From positions 280,679,654 through 280,743,653 of the forward strand of contig CM048747.1 of the NCBI GenBank assembly GCA_026315105.1: DNA of 64,000 bases. Reading direction: 5' to 3'. Below are positions 13,170 to 23,424 of this stretch, piece after piece. Both the position numbers and the translations under genes were made by a program. Under the pieces are notes generated by a model. That model had not been told where the DNA came from, ran no database searches, and was given only the letters and a program-made list of their open reading frames with translations. Position 1 is the first letter of the stretch. Each line of letters opens with the position of its first letter. The stretch comes from Locusta migratoria. Lineage: Eukaryota > Arthropoda > Insecta > Orthoptera > Acrididae.

Positions 13170-13570
13170 TTATCAAAGTAAATATAAATTCAGAAACCCT
13201 GAGGCGGTTTTTCATCTCTAACATGTCCAAGACATTAAAGAGAAAGGTGAAGCAATGAATTAAAATTTGTGATGCGGCCGGGAATCGAACCAGGACCTCC
13301 ATGCTTATGAGGCAGACGTCTTATCGCTACATCTCTAATAAAATCCTTCTATTAGAGATGTATCATCGTATCATCTTAGCTGTGGATGTCCGTCAACAAA
13401 GGTTTTATGGTCGTACCGTTAGACCATGGAGGTCCGGGTTCGATGCCCGACCGCATCACAAATTTTAATTCACTGCTTCACCTTTATCTTTAATGTCTTG
13501 GACATGTTCGAGACGAAAAACCGTCTCAGGGCATCTGAATTTATATTTACATTGATATTTGTATCACCTT
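13170..13570. repeat. Foldback element carrying tRNA-Met-like half-molecules
   Basis: Arms at 13170-13320 and 13416-13570 are inverted copies sharing ACATGTCCAAGACATTAAAG and TTAAAATTTGTGATGCGG. Each arm contains a tRNA-like 3' half (GGTTCGATxCCCG, ending CGCATCA). In the left arm, read on the minus strand, CTCATAA sits at the anticodon position, as in tRNA-Met. The centre is a 13-bp palindrome stem (TACATCTCTAATA, 13329-13362). No arm has a full cloverleaf, so this is a tRNA-derived repeat and not a gene. Confidence 0.65.
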
Positions 13571-13725
13571 TGTAGGAGTGTTGCAATATGACTATTGCCG
13601 AGGTGCTATTCGGCTGCATGGAGAACCTCAGCAGTAGTGGCAATTATCTATGGAACACAGAAGCTGAATTAAAGTTTGTGACTTGGAGGGGTCGTATTTA
13701 GACTATTCCGAGGCGCCTTAATCAT

Positions 13726-13870
13726 TATTGGTGCGGTGGTGTAACGGTGTCGGGCGCCATGGCTCAGCCCCCCTGGTCAGGGGGCTAAACGCCCTCTGTA
13801 ATAAAAGAGCTGAGCCAACCCTTCAACGAACAACCACGAACAAACTGAACGAACGACCGCGAACCATAGC
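13726..13870 (+). repeat. SINE-like repeat with GC hairpin
   Basis: It begins GGTGCGGTGGTGTAACGGT, tRNA-like in its A-box region. The palindrome CAGCCCCCCTGGTCAGGGGGCT follows, then AATAAAAGAGCTGAG and a run of ACGAAC-type repeats. This looks like a composite tRNA-derived SINE. No target duplication was resolved. Confidence 0.45.
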
Positions 13871-14015
13871 TCTACCAGAGGAAAAAGTTGCCATGGCTGA
13901 CAATCTTTGCGAAATAACTGCCAATGGCGCTGAATTATTAGCAGTGTGTCTGACATCACACGACGTGACCACATTTAAATATGTGTGTCTACAATTTATT
14001 ACTACAGATTGGTGT

Positions 14016-14273
14016 CCAAATCCACCCAGTAATTTTTGCGTGAAAACATAATAAAGTTTCACAGTTACAATTATATTAGAGACTACGATTAAGTATTATC
14101 TTCTGCATGACACGCAATAGTTTCCCTAATAGTATTTAGGTTTGCCTTATTATGTCGAACAATGGGCGGTAAGGACCTACTGATGAAGTAGTTTTGCACC
14201 TGTCTAGTTTTAAAGAGGGCCCTAATGTCATTTCTGCCCCGAGGCCCTTAGTGACATAGTTACGCCACTGCCG
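14016..14273 (+). mobile_element. Terminal fragment of hAT-like element (GGCGTAG family)
   Basis: This segment matches 57025-57240 plus 58255-58303 (shared GTATTTAGGTTTGCCTTATT and GGTAAGGACCT) and ends in ACGCCACTG. ACGCCACTG is the reverse complement of CAGTGGCGT, the left end of the element at 56149. It supplies the 3' end missing from that copy and shows the pre-insertion sequence at the site where the other copy is interrupted. Confidence 0.55.
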
Positions 14274-14930
14274 GACGGTTACCGATCCAAGTACTGGTCA
14301 GGAATAGCGATGTGTAACTTCGGTGATCTGGTGGAACCAGTTTATCCACCGCTGACCCTCGTAATCCAGTGCAAGTACAGAACCGTAGTTCACAAGCTAC
14401 TGAAGGCCAGCTCCCGGAGCGACCCAGCGGCAGAGAAGTGTCGCTGCCAGTGTCCTACGGCTAATAGGCCCCATTTGCCGAATGTCCCGTGACGGCATTG
14501 GACGACTCCGAGTGTCCGGGGCAGTCGGCGGGCCCCTGTATGACACGCCGCTGGTGCCTCGGCGTCGCCTCTGGTGGCCGCCGGCTAATACGCGACGCAG
14601 CAGTGGGCGGGAACACCAGCGGCGATGCTAGTTGCCCGCGGCGTATAGTGGCAGTACCCTGCATTTCCCAGGCCTGCCTCGTTAACCACCAACAGCGCGC
14701 TATATTTTTCCTCCTTTATATGCATCCCCCTTTATGCTTCCCTCCCCCACCCCACTGCTGCTCTCCTAAGTAACGTCTCTTTCCACCCATCTCGTGCCTA
14801 CATGCTCCGTAAAGCAGCGTTACTTCCATCCCTATTCTAGTCTTCCCCAACCCCTCACATCCCCACTTACAGCCTCGAGTTGTGCTCACCGAGGAACGCA
14901 GCTGCCAGTCATCTACGTAATTACTCCGCA
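14274..14930. other. GC-rich island of unknown nature in intron 1
   Basis: The stretch 14400-14660 is clearly richer in G+C than its surroundings and has short ORFs on both strands. None shows a domain, a GMC-like sequence or a credible splice site pair. It may be an inserted non-autonomous element or an unrecognised exon of another gene. Confidence 0.3.
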
Positions 14931-15492
14931 AATCACATTCTAGGGCATGGCAGAGGAGTTAAACGAACTAATTTCAAAATATTTCTCTACCGTTCTTTCT
15001 CTAATACAGTGCAAGAAAACGGAATACTTAAATCATTCCATTTTCGATCTGATTTATTTTATTATAATGATCATTCTTCCTCTGTAGGTGAGTCCTAACA
15101 CAATATGTTCGCATTCGCAGGAGGAAGTTGCTAAACAAATTTCAATAACAGATCTCGCCGCAACGAATAACGTCTTTCTTGTAATGATTTCCACCCCAAC
15201 TTGTACATAATTTCCGTGACCCTCTCTCCCCACATATCGCGAGAATTCAAACAGGAGCTGCTCCTCTCTGAACTTTCCCATGCCCTTCGTCGGTCTCACT
15301 TGGTGGGGAACCGACAATGTGCAGCAATACACCAAAACAGGACGCACAAGTGTAGTGTATGCAGTTTCTTTGGAACTGTTGGTTCATACAGGTGTTCTGT
15401 CAATGAAACGTAGCCTTTAGTTCGCTTTCACTACGATATTTAATGTATGTGCTTTCCAATTAAAGTTTTTCGTGATTGTACTTCCTAGGTTA

Positions 15493-15900
15493 AAATTAAA
15501 TGTTTGTAAATATGAGGGACTTAACTACGTTGGTCATCAGTCCCTAGGCTTACAAAAATGTTCAAATGTTTGTAAATCTATCGGACGAAACTGCGTGGTC
15601 ATCAGTCCGTAGCTTACAAACTAATTAAACCTAGGTAAACTAACCTAAGGACAAACTCACACACACCCATGCCCCAGGGAGGACTCGAACCTCCACGGCG
15701 AGCAACCGCGCGCTCCGCAGCGAGACGCTTTAGACCGCTCGGGTACTCCACCGCGGCCCTAGGCTTACAAACTACTTACATAACTTAAAGTTATGATAAC
15801 ACATATGCCCATGCTCAAGGGAGAACTAGAACCCCCGACGGCGAACGGCCACGCGCACCGCAGCAAGGCGCCTTAGTGCTCACGGCTATTGGGCCGCGGC
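15493..15900 (-). repeat. SINE (family A) interrupted by a second SINE
   Basis: The outer SINE, antisense, starts with the GGGACTTAACTACG-type tail near 15510 and ends with the GGGCCGCGG head at 15900. It is split at 15542-15771 by another copy of the family. The head half is diverged, with GAACTAGAACCCCCG replacing the usual B-box region. Confidence 0.7.
15557..15756 (-). repeat. Nested SINE (family A) with perfect 15-bp TSD
   Basis: The inner SINE is flanked by the perfect 15-bp direct repeat CCCTAGGCTTACAAA at 15542-15556 and 15757-15771. This proves insertion into the older SINE and indicates LINE-driven target-primed integration. Confidence 0.9.
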
Positions 15901-16164
15901 TAATTCTTAAGTAGATTTGACTCATTTATCATGTAAATGAAGTTTAACAGATTTATTTTAGTGTTCATATGGATGACTTCACACTTTTCATTATTATGGT
16001 CAATCGCCAATTTTCACACCGTGCGAAAGTATTATTTAAATCGTTTTACAATTGCTTTTGAAATTCTGGTGACTTTACTAACTACTGAACGACAGCATTT
16101 CGATGGCTTCCCATCAATTATTACGTACTGTGTCCCTTCTGAGATGAAATCGCGAATCCGTTCC

Positions 16165-16345
16165 CACTAGAGTTCTGCAAATCGCCGGTTTCGCTCGCTC
16201 GTACTCGGTCGAGTGCGCAACGCTCGGCGGTGGCGCGGCGAGTGTGTACGCTCGCAGCGAGCAGCGGGCGTGTTGACACTCGAACGAGGCTACGTGGGGC
16301 GGGGCGGGCAGAGGCCGCACAGCGTAGTGCTGCCGCTATACTCAC
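16165..16345. repeat. GC-rich repeat module, copy 1
   Basis: A CpG-rich block with CTCGCTCG and GCGAGC motifs begins CTAGAGTTCTGCA. A related block in the opposite orientation lies at 17660-17900 and ends TGCAGACCTCTAG. Antiparallel ORFs over it have no domain. It is probably a non-autonomous element. Confidence 0.4.
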
Positions 16346-16795
16346 AAGGAGACCTACTCAAGTCACTCTCCGATTTTTATGAAATTTGCATATTTTATAA
16401 TATATGAAAAACTATGGGACACGTAATGTTTTTAGTGGCGGAAAAACATATTTAAGGGGTGGAACTGTCCTTCCAAAATGGACTAAAATAGAAAAAGGCA
16501 ATAACTTAGAGATTAGTGAAACGATTTTAATGATTTTTGGTATGACAGTATCTTTTGATAAAAGACAAAATTCATAGATACAACTTCGATTAAATCAAAA
16601 CTATTATTTGAGCACAAAAAATTGGTCACCTTAGGGGTAGCTGCCCCCGTAATTGCCACTCCCCCTGCAATGTACGTAGGCCGATCTCTTATCCAGCCAT
16701 TCCGAAAACATGCAGTTCATTCTTTTGGCTGGTACACTCGGGTAACATTCTTCAGGCGGCCCTGTGTAAAGTAAACAATTGGAATAAGAGGATTT

Positions 16796-16986
16796 GCCGG
16801 CCGCGGTGGCCGAGGGGACTGAGGCGCTTCAGTCACAGTCTGCACGGCCACTACGGTCGGGGGTTCGAATCCCCCCTCGGACATGGATATTTGTGCCGTC
16901 CTAGTTCGTAAGTGGTTGATAAGTAGTTTGTAAGTTTAGGGACAGATGACCCCGTAGGTAAGTGCCATAAGCTTTACAAACAAACG
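16796..16986 (+). repeat. SINE (family A), intact, 12-bp TSD
   Basis: A complete sense copy runs from GCCGGCCGCGGTGGCCGAG, through the tRNA-like GGTTCGAATCCCCCC, to the ACAAAC tail. It is flanked by ATAAGAGGATTT at 16784-16795 and 16987-16998. It is a useful reference copy for the family. Confidence 0.9.
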
Positions 16987-16998
16987 ATAAGAGGATTT

Positions 16999-17660
16999 AA
17001 AACAAGTACAGGATGTATGAGCATTAGACCGGCATATAACCCCGACGACGGAAGAAAGTGCGGATCCTATATATTGCACAAAAGCTTGCACGTGTTCTTT
17101 ATTATGTAGATAAGAAAGACGACAGTGGCAGTGGGGATATATGAATGTTGCAATTGGAAAAATTCCCGTTAGGGACTCACTCGGAAAAGGTAGAGGCGCA
17201 GCAACCACCCCAAAATGCTAAGGGAATATATATTTACCGGGTGCAACAGAGAGAGATGCACAAACCTAACGGGTGCACATCAATATCGTGTATTTAATAT
17301 CAATATAAAAGACGGAGAAAGTATTCCAGGACTTGAGAGTGATGAGAGGAATGGATATAAAATACAATTATTTCCTCGTTAAGGCGACAAGTAACACGTA
17401 CCACTAAACAGTCACTAACAGTCCACAAAGTGGGAACTAGAAAGAAAGAAAGATCATGGATAACTCATTTAGTAAATGATCTTAGCACAGAAACTTTATA
17501 TTAATCACGTATACACAAACAATCACGTATAATAACGTGTATGGTAAAGTACAAAATGCAAAACTGAACGGTTAGTTCAACTGGATCGAGAGAACAGCTT
17601 TCAAAGGACCCGGAAGAGGAAACAATTCCAAATTTCGCAGTCAGGATTTATTCTGTAGCG
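16999..17660. other. Intron 1, unassigned tract
   Basis: No gene or repeat family recognised; AT-rich with short ORFs only. Confidence 0.35.
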
Positions 17661-17900
17661 TCTAGTTTGCTCCCGACACTCGCCTTGGACTCGAGTGGCG
17701 CTGCAGTGGGCGACTGAGTGGCGAGCGAGCTGTGTGGACGGTCGGGCCGGTCGAGCGTGCGCCGCTCGAACGAGCGTGCAGGAAGTCGAGCGCAGACACA
17801 CGCCTTGACGCAAGCTGCAGCACCGGCATCTGTCGGACTGCCAAAGAACGACATGTATCACGCGATTCGAGCGAGCAACCGAGCGAGGTGCAGACCTCTA
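17660..17900. repeat. GC-rich repeat module, copy 2
   Basis: Inverted relative to 16165-16345 and rich in GAGCGAGC-type motifs, ending GCAGACCTCTAGTTCCCA. Overlapping ORFs on both strands reflect base composition only. Confidence 0.4.
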
Positions 17901-17939
17901 GTTCCCACAACTGTGCCGATATTCCGAAAGCACTCAATT

Positions 17940-19560
17940 TGATTAGAATCAGTTTGTGCTGTACTGTGTCAAAAGCCTACCAGAAATCTAGAATCGATAT
18001 GATATCCCTTGTCGATAACACCCATCACTTCATGTGAGTAAAGACTTAACTGTTTCACAAGAACGATACTTTCTGAAACCGTGTTGATATGGGTCAATAG
18101 GTCATTAACTTCGAGGTAGTTCACAATGTTTGAGGAAAATGCATGTACTAAAACCCTGCTGCAAACCGACATCGGTGATATAGATCTGTAATTTTGCGGA
18201 TCATTTTTATTGCCCTTCTTGAATACTGGACTGACCTGTGCATCTTTCCAGTCTTTGGGTACGGATCTTTCGCTGAGAGAGCATCTGCATATCCTGAAAG
18301 GAAAATTGGTATAAAATCTAGACCTGAAGACTTGCTTTCGTTATCTGATTAAAGTTGCCATAATAATCCAGGGATATCTACTTCTAAATTACGTATTCTG
18401 GCAGCTGTTCTTGATTCGAATTCCGGAGTATTTGTTTTTCATCCCTCCCTGAAGGAATTTCGGAAAGACGTGGTTAGCAACTCTTCTTTAGCAGCACTGT
18501 CAGCAATAGCATCACCGTTTCTATCTCGTAGTGATAGTATTAATTATGTTTTGGTTCTAGTATACTTTACATATGACCAGGATATCGTCGGATTTTTCTA
18601 CCAAATTAGTAAACAGTGTTTCGTTGTGGATACTATTTTAAGCTTTTCTCTTTAAAGTTCGAGCTAAATTTCGAGTTTCTGTTAAACTGGGGGATTTTTT
18701 GTCTTTTTAAATTTGGCATGCTTTTTTCTTTGCTCTTGAAAGAATGTTATAGTCTGTTTCGCATACCACGGGGATCAGCCCCTTCTTCCTTTAGTTTATT
18801 TGGAATATATCTCTCAGTAGTTGTCGATATTATTTTTATGAATGTATACCACATTTGTCGTAAACTCACTGTGTTAGTTTCGAAAGACAGGAGACTCTCA
18901 CTCAGGAAAGCGTTAAATGAATTTTTATCTGTTTTTTATTTAATAGATATATTTTTCGTTTAATTCTGCTGGATTTGGGAATTTCGATTTAGTCTCGCTA
19001 CGACAACTTTGAATCTACTAGTCCCTATACCTGTTTTGATGCTCTTTTACAGCTCAGGATTATTTGTTGCTAGGAGGTCAAGTATATATTCACATTCATT
19101 TACTGTTCTAGTGGGATCATGAACTAATTTCTCGAGATAGGTTTCGGAGAATGCGTTCCGTACAATTTCGGCTGACTTTTTATGCTTGCCGTCGGTTTTG
19201 AATATATTTATGCCAACATATGGAGGTAAATGATGGTCACCAACACTTAAAATTGTATTCTTTGGGCACGTTTTTCAAATTTGACCCAATATTTCTTTGA
19301 ATATTCTGCAATCGAATCATCTGAGTCATGGAGTCGATAGAAAGAACCAATTATTAATTTATTCCGGTTGTGAGGCATAACCTCAACTCATAACGATTCA
19401 AGGGAACTATCTACTTCAATTTTGCTACAGGATAAACTGCTTGTGACAGCAATAAATACGCCAACAAATACTTTTTTCAATCTCAGCTGAAGTTATCTCC
19501 GGGTTTAGCCAGCTTCCGCTATCTATAATGAATGATTTGTGCTCCTCTACTTTCTGTTAG
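17940..19560 (-). pseudogene. LINE (endonuclease plus RT) remnant
   Basis: The minus strand encodes, from high to low coordinates, an endonuclease-like stretch (GDHHLPPYVGINIF, later NAFSETYLEKLVHDPTRTVN and YILDLLATNNPEL). Further on come RT blocks (VPKDWKDAQVSPVFKKGN, then DPQNYRSISPMSVCSRVL). The order and spacing match the LINE at 23425-25806. Stops and frameshifts abound and the catalytic YADD region is missing. Confidence 0.6.
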
Positions 19561-19989
19561 CACTTGAAGCTCTGGTACTTTCCCCACACAACTATGTTCG
19601 TCCTATCTGTGACCTGTACCCTTAGAGAATGAAATAATTTTTGTGTGTTCCCAAGGTTTTCTAATATAAAAATCTCCCATTCCATGCCACACAGCCTCCA
19701 CTAAATACCTGCTGCTGTTTACTAATCTTTTAGGAATAACAACGTGTCCTATCCCTTCAAAATATGACTTATCCCTTTAAAAATTGCATCATAAAACACT
19801 TTTGCTACGGCGCAACCGAGGACAAGCTTCGGGCGTACCCCACAACACGTGCCAGCACGTCGAGTTTGGCCATCACTGCCGAATAGAAGGTGTGGGCGCT
19901 GTCGTGTCTTTTTAGTCGTTCGCTTTCCTGGCTCTGCAGTAGTCATGGATAGCAGTAGTTCGCCTTAAGTAATGTTCTGACATGTGTTG

Positions 19990-20870
19990 ACAATGCGGTG
20001 ATGCATGTTTTCAGGCGTTTTCGATGAATCACGATAGCAAATATCCTTCAATTTTCCCCACAGAAAGAAATACGGGGATGTAAGATCCGGTGAACGTGCG
20101 GGCCATGGTATGGTGCTTCTATGACCAATCCACGTGTCATTAAATATTCAATTTAAGACCGCTTCTACAACACGCGAACCATGTGCCGGACATCCATCAT
20201 GTTGAAAGTATATCGTCATTCTGTCATACAGTGAAACAGCTTGTAGTAAAGTCGGTAGAACATTACGTAAGAAATCAGCATACGTTGCACCATTTAGATT
20301 GTCATCGATAAAATAGGGGCCAGTTAACTTTCCTTCCATAATGCCGCACCACACAAGGTCGCTGATGTTCCACTTGTCACAGCCATCGTGGATTTTCGTT
20401 GCCCAATAGTGCATATTATGCCGGTTTACGTTACCTCTGTTTGTGAATGATGCTTCGTCACTAAACAGAAAGCGTGAAAAAACATCTGTTATCGTCTTGT
20501 AATCTATTGTCTGCCCAGTGGAAAAACTGTACATGACTTTCAAAGTCTTCGCCATGCAAATCCTGGTGGTTACAAATATGGTACGGGGTCAAAGTTATGT
20601 TGATGTACGCATTAGCCGCAACTGCAGCTAAAACACTTACTTGCGCATCATCATTTGTTGCTGGTCGTGGTTGAAGTTTCACTCGTGGTTGAAACTTCCT
20701 GTCTCTTTAAATAACGTAACTATCCGACGAAAGGTCCGGACACTTGGATGTCTTCCGGGATAACGATCAACATACATGGCACGGGCCCGTTGAACATATT
20801 TATCACATTAGCCGTACATAAATACCATATCGACCTTTTCTGCAATTGGTAAACGGTCCATTTTAACACG
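19990..20870 (-). pseudogene. Mariner-superfamily transposase (HTH + DDE), broken
   Basis: The minus strand begins with an N-terminal helix-turn-helix type segment (MDRLPIAEKVDMVFMYG, stop, then RARAMYVDRYPGRHPSVRTF). QVSVLAAVAANAYINI and YHICNHQDLHGEDFESHVQF follow. The DDE core then reads FSDEASFTNRGNVNRHNMHY, VWCGIMEGKLTGPYF and FQHDGCPAHGSRVVEAVLN, ending in IPWPARSPDLTSPYFFLWGK. The first two catalytic Asp positions are visible. The third position, normally PLDFFLWG, reads SPYFFLWG. There are stops and at least two frameshifts. Matching non-coding sequence of the element continues to about 21205. Confidence 0.75.
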
Positions 20871-21194
20871 AGTAATGTATCACGAAGCAAATATCACCCG
20901 CACTGGCGAAATGTTAACCGATACCACGTACTTATACGTTTGTGACTATTACTGCGCCATCTATCACAGAGCGAAAAAAGTGTTCCAAATAAAACATTCA
21001 TATTTGTTTACGTACTAGATGAATATTTAATAAAAATGGGTGTACCTATTAAAAAATGCAGTTGATATCCGTTTGACCTATGGCAGCGACATCTAGCGGG
21101 CTAACCATAGCGTCATCTGTTTTCCCCCTTCGAGCTAGAAAAGTTTTGTCCTTCGTAGTTTTTTCGTTTGATGCTTATTTCAAAGATATTTGGT

Positions 21195-21550
21195 CCCGTC
21201 GCTATCAATAGATGTTGTACATAACTTCTGAGACTTGACGCGCCTGGAAATAGGCATCCACACCAATCTGTATTTGCACACTCTGCTGCATTCCAGGTGC
21301 CTGACTGTCGATTCTGTTGCAGATTGTAAAGGAAAGAACATGTATCCTTTCCATTAATTACCCAGGTAAGAAACGTCAGATCATCTTCCACACAACTGAT
21401 GAGGTCATCACAAATCGTCATGCGATCATCACGTTGGTCTTTCACAGTATTCATGGTACACTGCGTTGGGTAACACGAAACATGTTGAGGTCGTCCGACA
21501 GAATTTTGCGCCACGTACCGTGGCTTCCTCCTGGTCCGTGAACTGGTGAT
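21195..21550 (-). pseudogene. Mariner transposase fragment
   Basis: The minus strand reads DDLISCVEDDLTFLTWVINGKD, CSFLYNLQQNRQSGTWNAAE in an open stretch, preceded in another frame by KILSDDLNMFRVTQRSVP. This matches the mariner block where DDL...PxFLxxIITGDETW is followed by FLYDPxxKRQSxxW. The catalytic GDETW is degraded to GKDTC. A second fragment of the same region lies at 31560-31820. Confidence 0.6.
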
Positions 21551-21555
21551 AACTG

Positions 21556-22840
21556 CACTACATCTATATCTACATCTACATGGGATACTCTGCAAGTCGC
21601 ATTTAAGTGCCTGGCAGAGGGTTTATCGAACCACCGTGATACTATTTTATCTCCCATTCCATTCTCGAATAGCGCGCGGGAAGAAAGAACACCGGAATCT
21701 GTCCGTTCGGGCTCTGATTTCTCGTATTTTATTCTGATGATCATTTCTACCTATGTAAGTGGGAGTGAACAATACATTTTCGCATTCGGAGGAGAATGTT
21801 GGCGATTGTAATTTCATAAGTAGCCCACGTCGCAGCGATAAGCGCCGTTGTTGTAATGATTCCCATCCCAGATCCTGTATCATTTCCGTAACGCTGTCTC
21901 CCCTGTATCGTGACAATACGAAACGAGCTGCCCTTCTATGAACTCTTTCGATGTCCTCCGTCAATGATAATGACATCCGTCGATGTCCTCCACCTGATAA
22001 CGATCTCACACTGGGCAGCAATACTCCATAAAAGGACGGACAAGCGTAGTGTATGCAATTTCTTTTGTACTTCTATTGCATCTTTTAACGGTTCTGCCAA
22101 TAAAACGCAGTCTCTGGTTCGCCTTTTCCACGATATTATCTACGTGTTATTTCCAGTTTAAGTCTGAAGTAATAGTAATTCCTAAATATTTTGTGGCGTT
22201 TACGGCCTTCATGTTTGATTGATTTATCTTGTAAACAAAGTTTAACGGATTTATTTTCTTACTCATGTTGACGACTTCACACTTCTCATTATTTAGAGTC
22301 AACTGCCAATTTTTCCACCATACTGATATCTTATTCAGATCGTTCTGCAGTTGGTTTTGATCTTCAGATGATTTTACTAGACGGTAAATGACGGCGTCAT
22401 CTGCAAACAACCTACGAGAGGTACTTAGATTTTCCCATAAATCGTTTATGTAAATAAGGAACAGCAGAGGACCAATAACACTACCCTGTGGAACGGCCGA
22501 TATCAAATGTTCAACTGGTAGTATAGTCTATGGGACTTAACTACGGGGTCATCAGTCCCTAAACTTACAAACTACTTATGAACTACCTTATCCTAAGGTC
22601 GGCACAAATATCCATGCCCGAGGGGGATTCGATCCCCCGATCGTAGTGGCCGTGCAGACCGTGACTGGAGCGCCTCAGTCCCCTCGGCCACCGCGGCCGG
22701 CGGCCGATATCACCTCTGTTTTAGTCGATGCCTCACCATCGATTACTACCACCTGTGTCCTCTCTGAGAGGAAATCCCCTATCCAGTATTTGGGGCGATA
22801 TACCGTAACCACGTAATTTGATTAAAGGCCGTTTACGATG
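21556..22840 (-). pseudogene. 5'-truncated LINE ending ~35 bp before exon B
   Basis: The 3' end, with a TACATC-type tail, is at 21556-21590 and the truncated 5' end is near 22840. On the minus strand LRGYGISPQILD appears, then after the SINE insertion SAVPQGSVIGPLLFLIYIND and LFADDAVIYR (the RT catalytic box). WWKNWQLTLNNEKCEV follows, then the C-terminal YLGITITSDLNW. The RT frame from 22147 to 22506 is intact. A SINE splits the element at 22506-22700. It lies antisense to the host gene, and the 5' truncation falls just upstream of the exon B acceptor. Confidence 0.8.
22506..22700 (-). repeat. SINE (family A) in LINE, perfect 12-bp TSD
   Basis: The target duplication CGGCCGATATCA is found at 22494-22505 and 22701-22712. 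The insertion interrupts the LINE RT just before the VPQGSVIGP box, so it is younger than the LINE. Confidence 0.9.
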
Positions 22841-22876
22841 CACATTGCCGGTAACTTGCCTTCCCCTCATTTGCAG

Positions 22877-23348
22877 CTCGTACTTACGGCCGGCGGCAGC
22901 CAGCCGCGACAACCTCGAGGTGGCCATCAACGCGCACGTGACCAAGGTGCTGATCGACCAGGAGACCAAGAAGGCGACCGGCGTGCTGTACCTGGACTCG
23001 AGCGGCGTCGAGCGCAACGTGCAGGCGCGGCGCGAGGTGGTGCTGTCGGCGGGCGCCATCGGCTCGGCGCAGCTGCTGCTGCTGTCCGGTGTGGGCCCCG
23101 CGGACCACCTGGCCAGCGTGGGCGTCCGCGCGCTGCACCACCTGCCCGGCGTCGGCCGCAACCTGCACAACCACGTCGCCGCCTCCGTCGGCTTCTACAT
23201 CGACGAGCCGTCCACCCAGGTGCTCACCGACGCCGCCGTCGCCGAGTTCCTCACCAGCCGCGACGGCCCCATGTCCAGCACCGGACTCACCCAGACCACT
23301 GGCTTCTTCCTCTCTTCGTACGCCACCGATGGAGTACCCGATCTGCAG
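22877..23348 (+). CDS. GMC oxidoreductase (glucose dehydrogenase-like), exon B
   Basis: The exon continues the oxidoreductase frame. The first base completes the split Ser codon from exon A, then 157 full codons follow. It begins SSYLRPAAASRDNLEVAINA, the family's 'sSxxFLRPA..RxNLxVxxxxxVtkil' segment. It then carries the second GMC signature, EVVLSAGAIGSAQLLLLSGV, close to PROSITE PS00624 but with Ala where Pro or Ser is usual after Ser. PGVGRNLHNHVAA, the conserved 'xVGxNLxDH' loop, follows with Asn in place of Asp. The end reads GPMSSTGLTQTTGFF, part of the substrate-binding domain. The acceptor is TCATTTGCAG and the donor is CAG|GTAACT, phase 0. Exons A and B are separated by 16.5 kb. The exon is strikingly GC-rich (third positions mostly G or C) against AT-rich introns, which makes overlapping shadow ORFs in other frames. 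Confidence 0.95.
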
Positions 23349-23424
23349 GTAACTTACTTCTAATTCTCAGACAGCACAGGCGATCACATAAACCTCTGAC
23401 AATAAACTTCTGTGAATAGTCCTG

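Larger units (their letters stand above)
14935..16165 (-). pseudogene. LINE 3' fragment, interrupted by SINEs
   Basis: An antisense, decayed copy of the LINE family also seen at 21556-22840. Shared blocks include AAGTTTAACRGATTTATTTT and GACTTCACACTT, and the minus strand gives short RT C-terminal-like stretches. The copy is split by nested SINEs at about 15493-15900. Sequence near 16130-16165 matches the region of the other copy around 22752-22795, so an internal part has been lost. Confidence 0.55.

Noticed and set aside
16796..16880. Possible tRNA genes (here and in all SINE heads)
   Set aside because: A- and B-box-like sequence is present, but acceptor stems do not close, and the copies are followed by SINE bodies and flanked by target duplications.
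18616..18963. 115-codon ORF (+)
   Set aside because: Antisense to a LINE RT relic; Phe/Leu/Ser-rich composition is that of a reverse frame of the LINE.
22733..23419. Several overlapping ORFs on both strands over exon B
   Set aside because: Shadow frames of a very GC-rich exon; only the frame starting after the acceptor at 22876 gives GMC motifs and matches exons A and C in phase.
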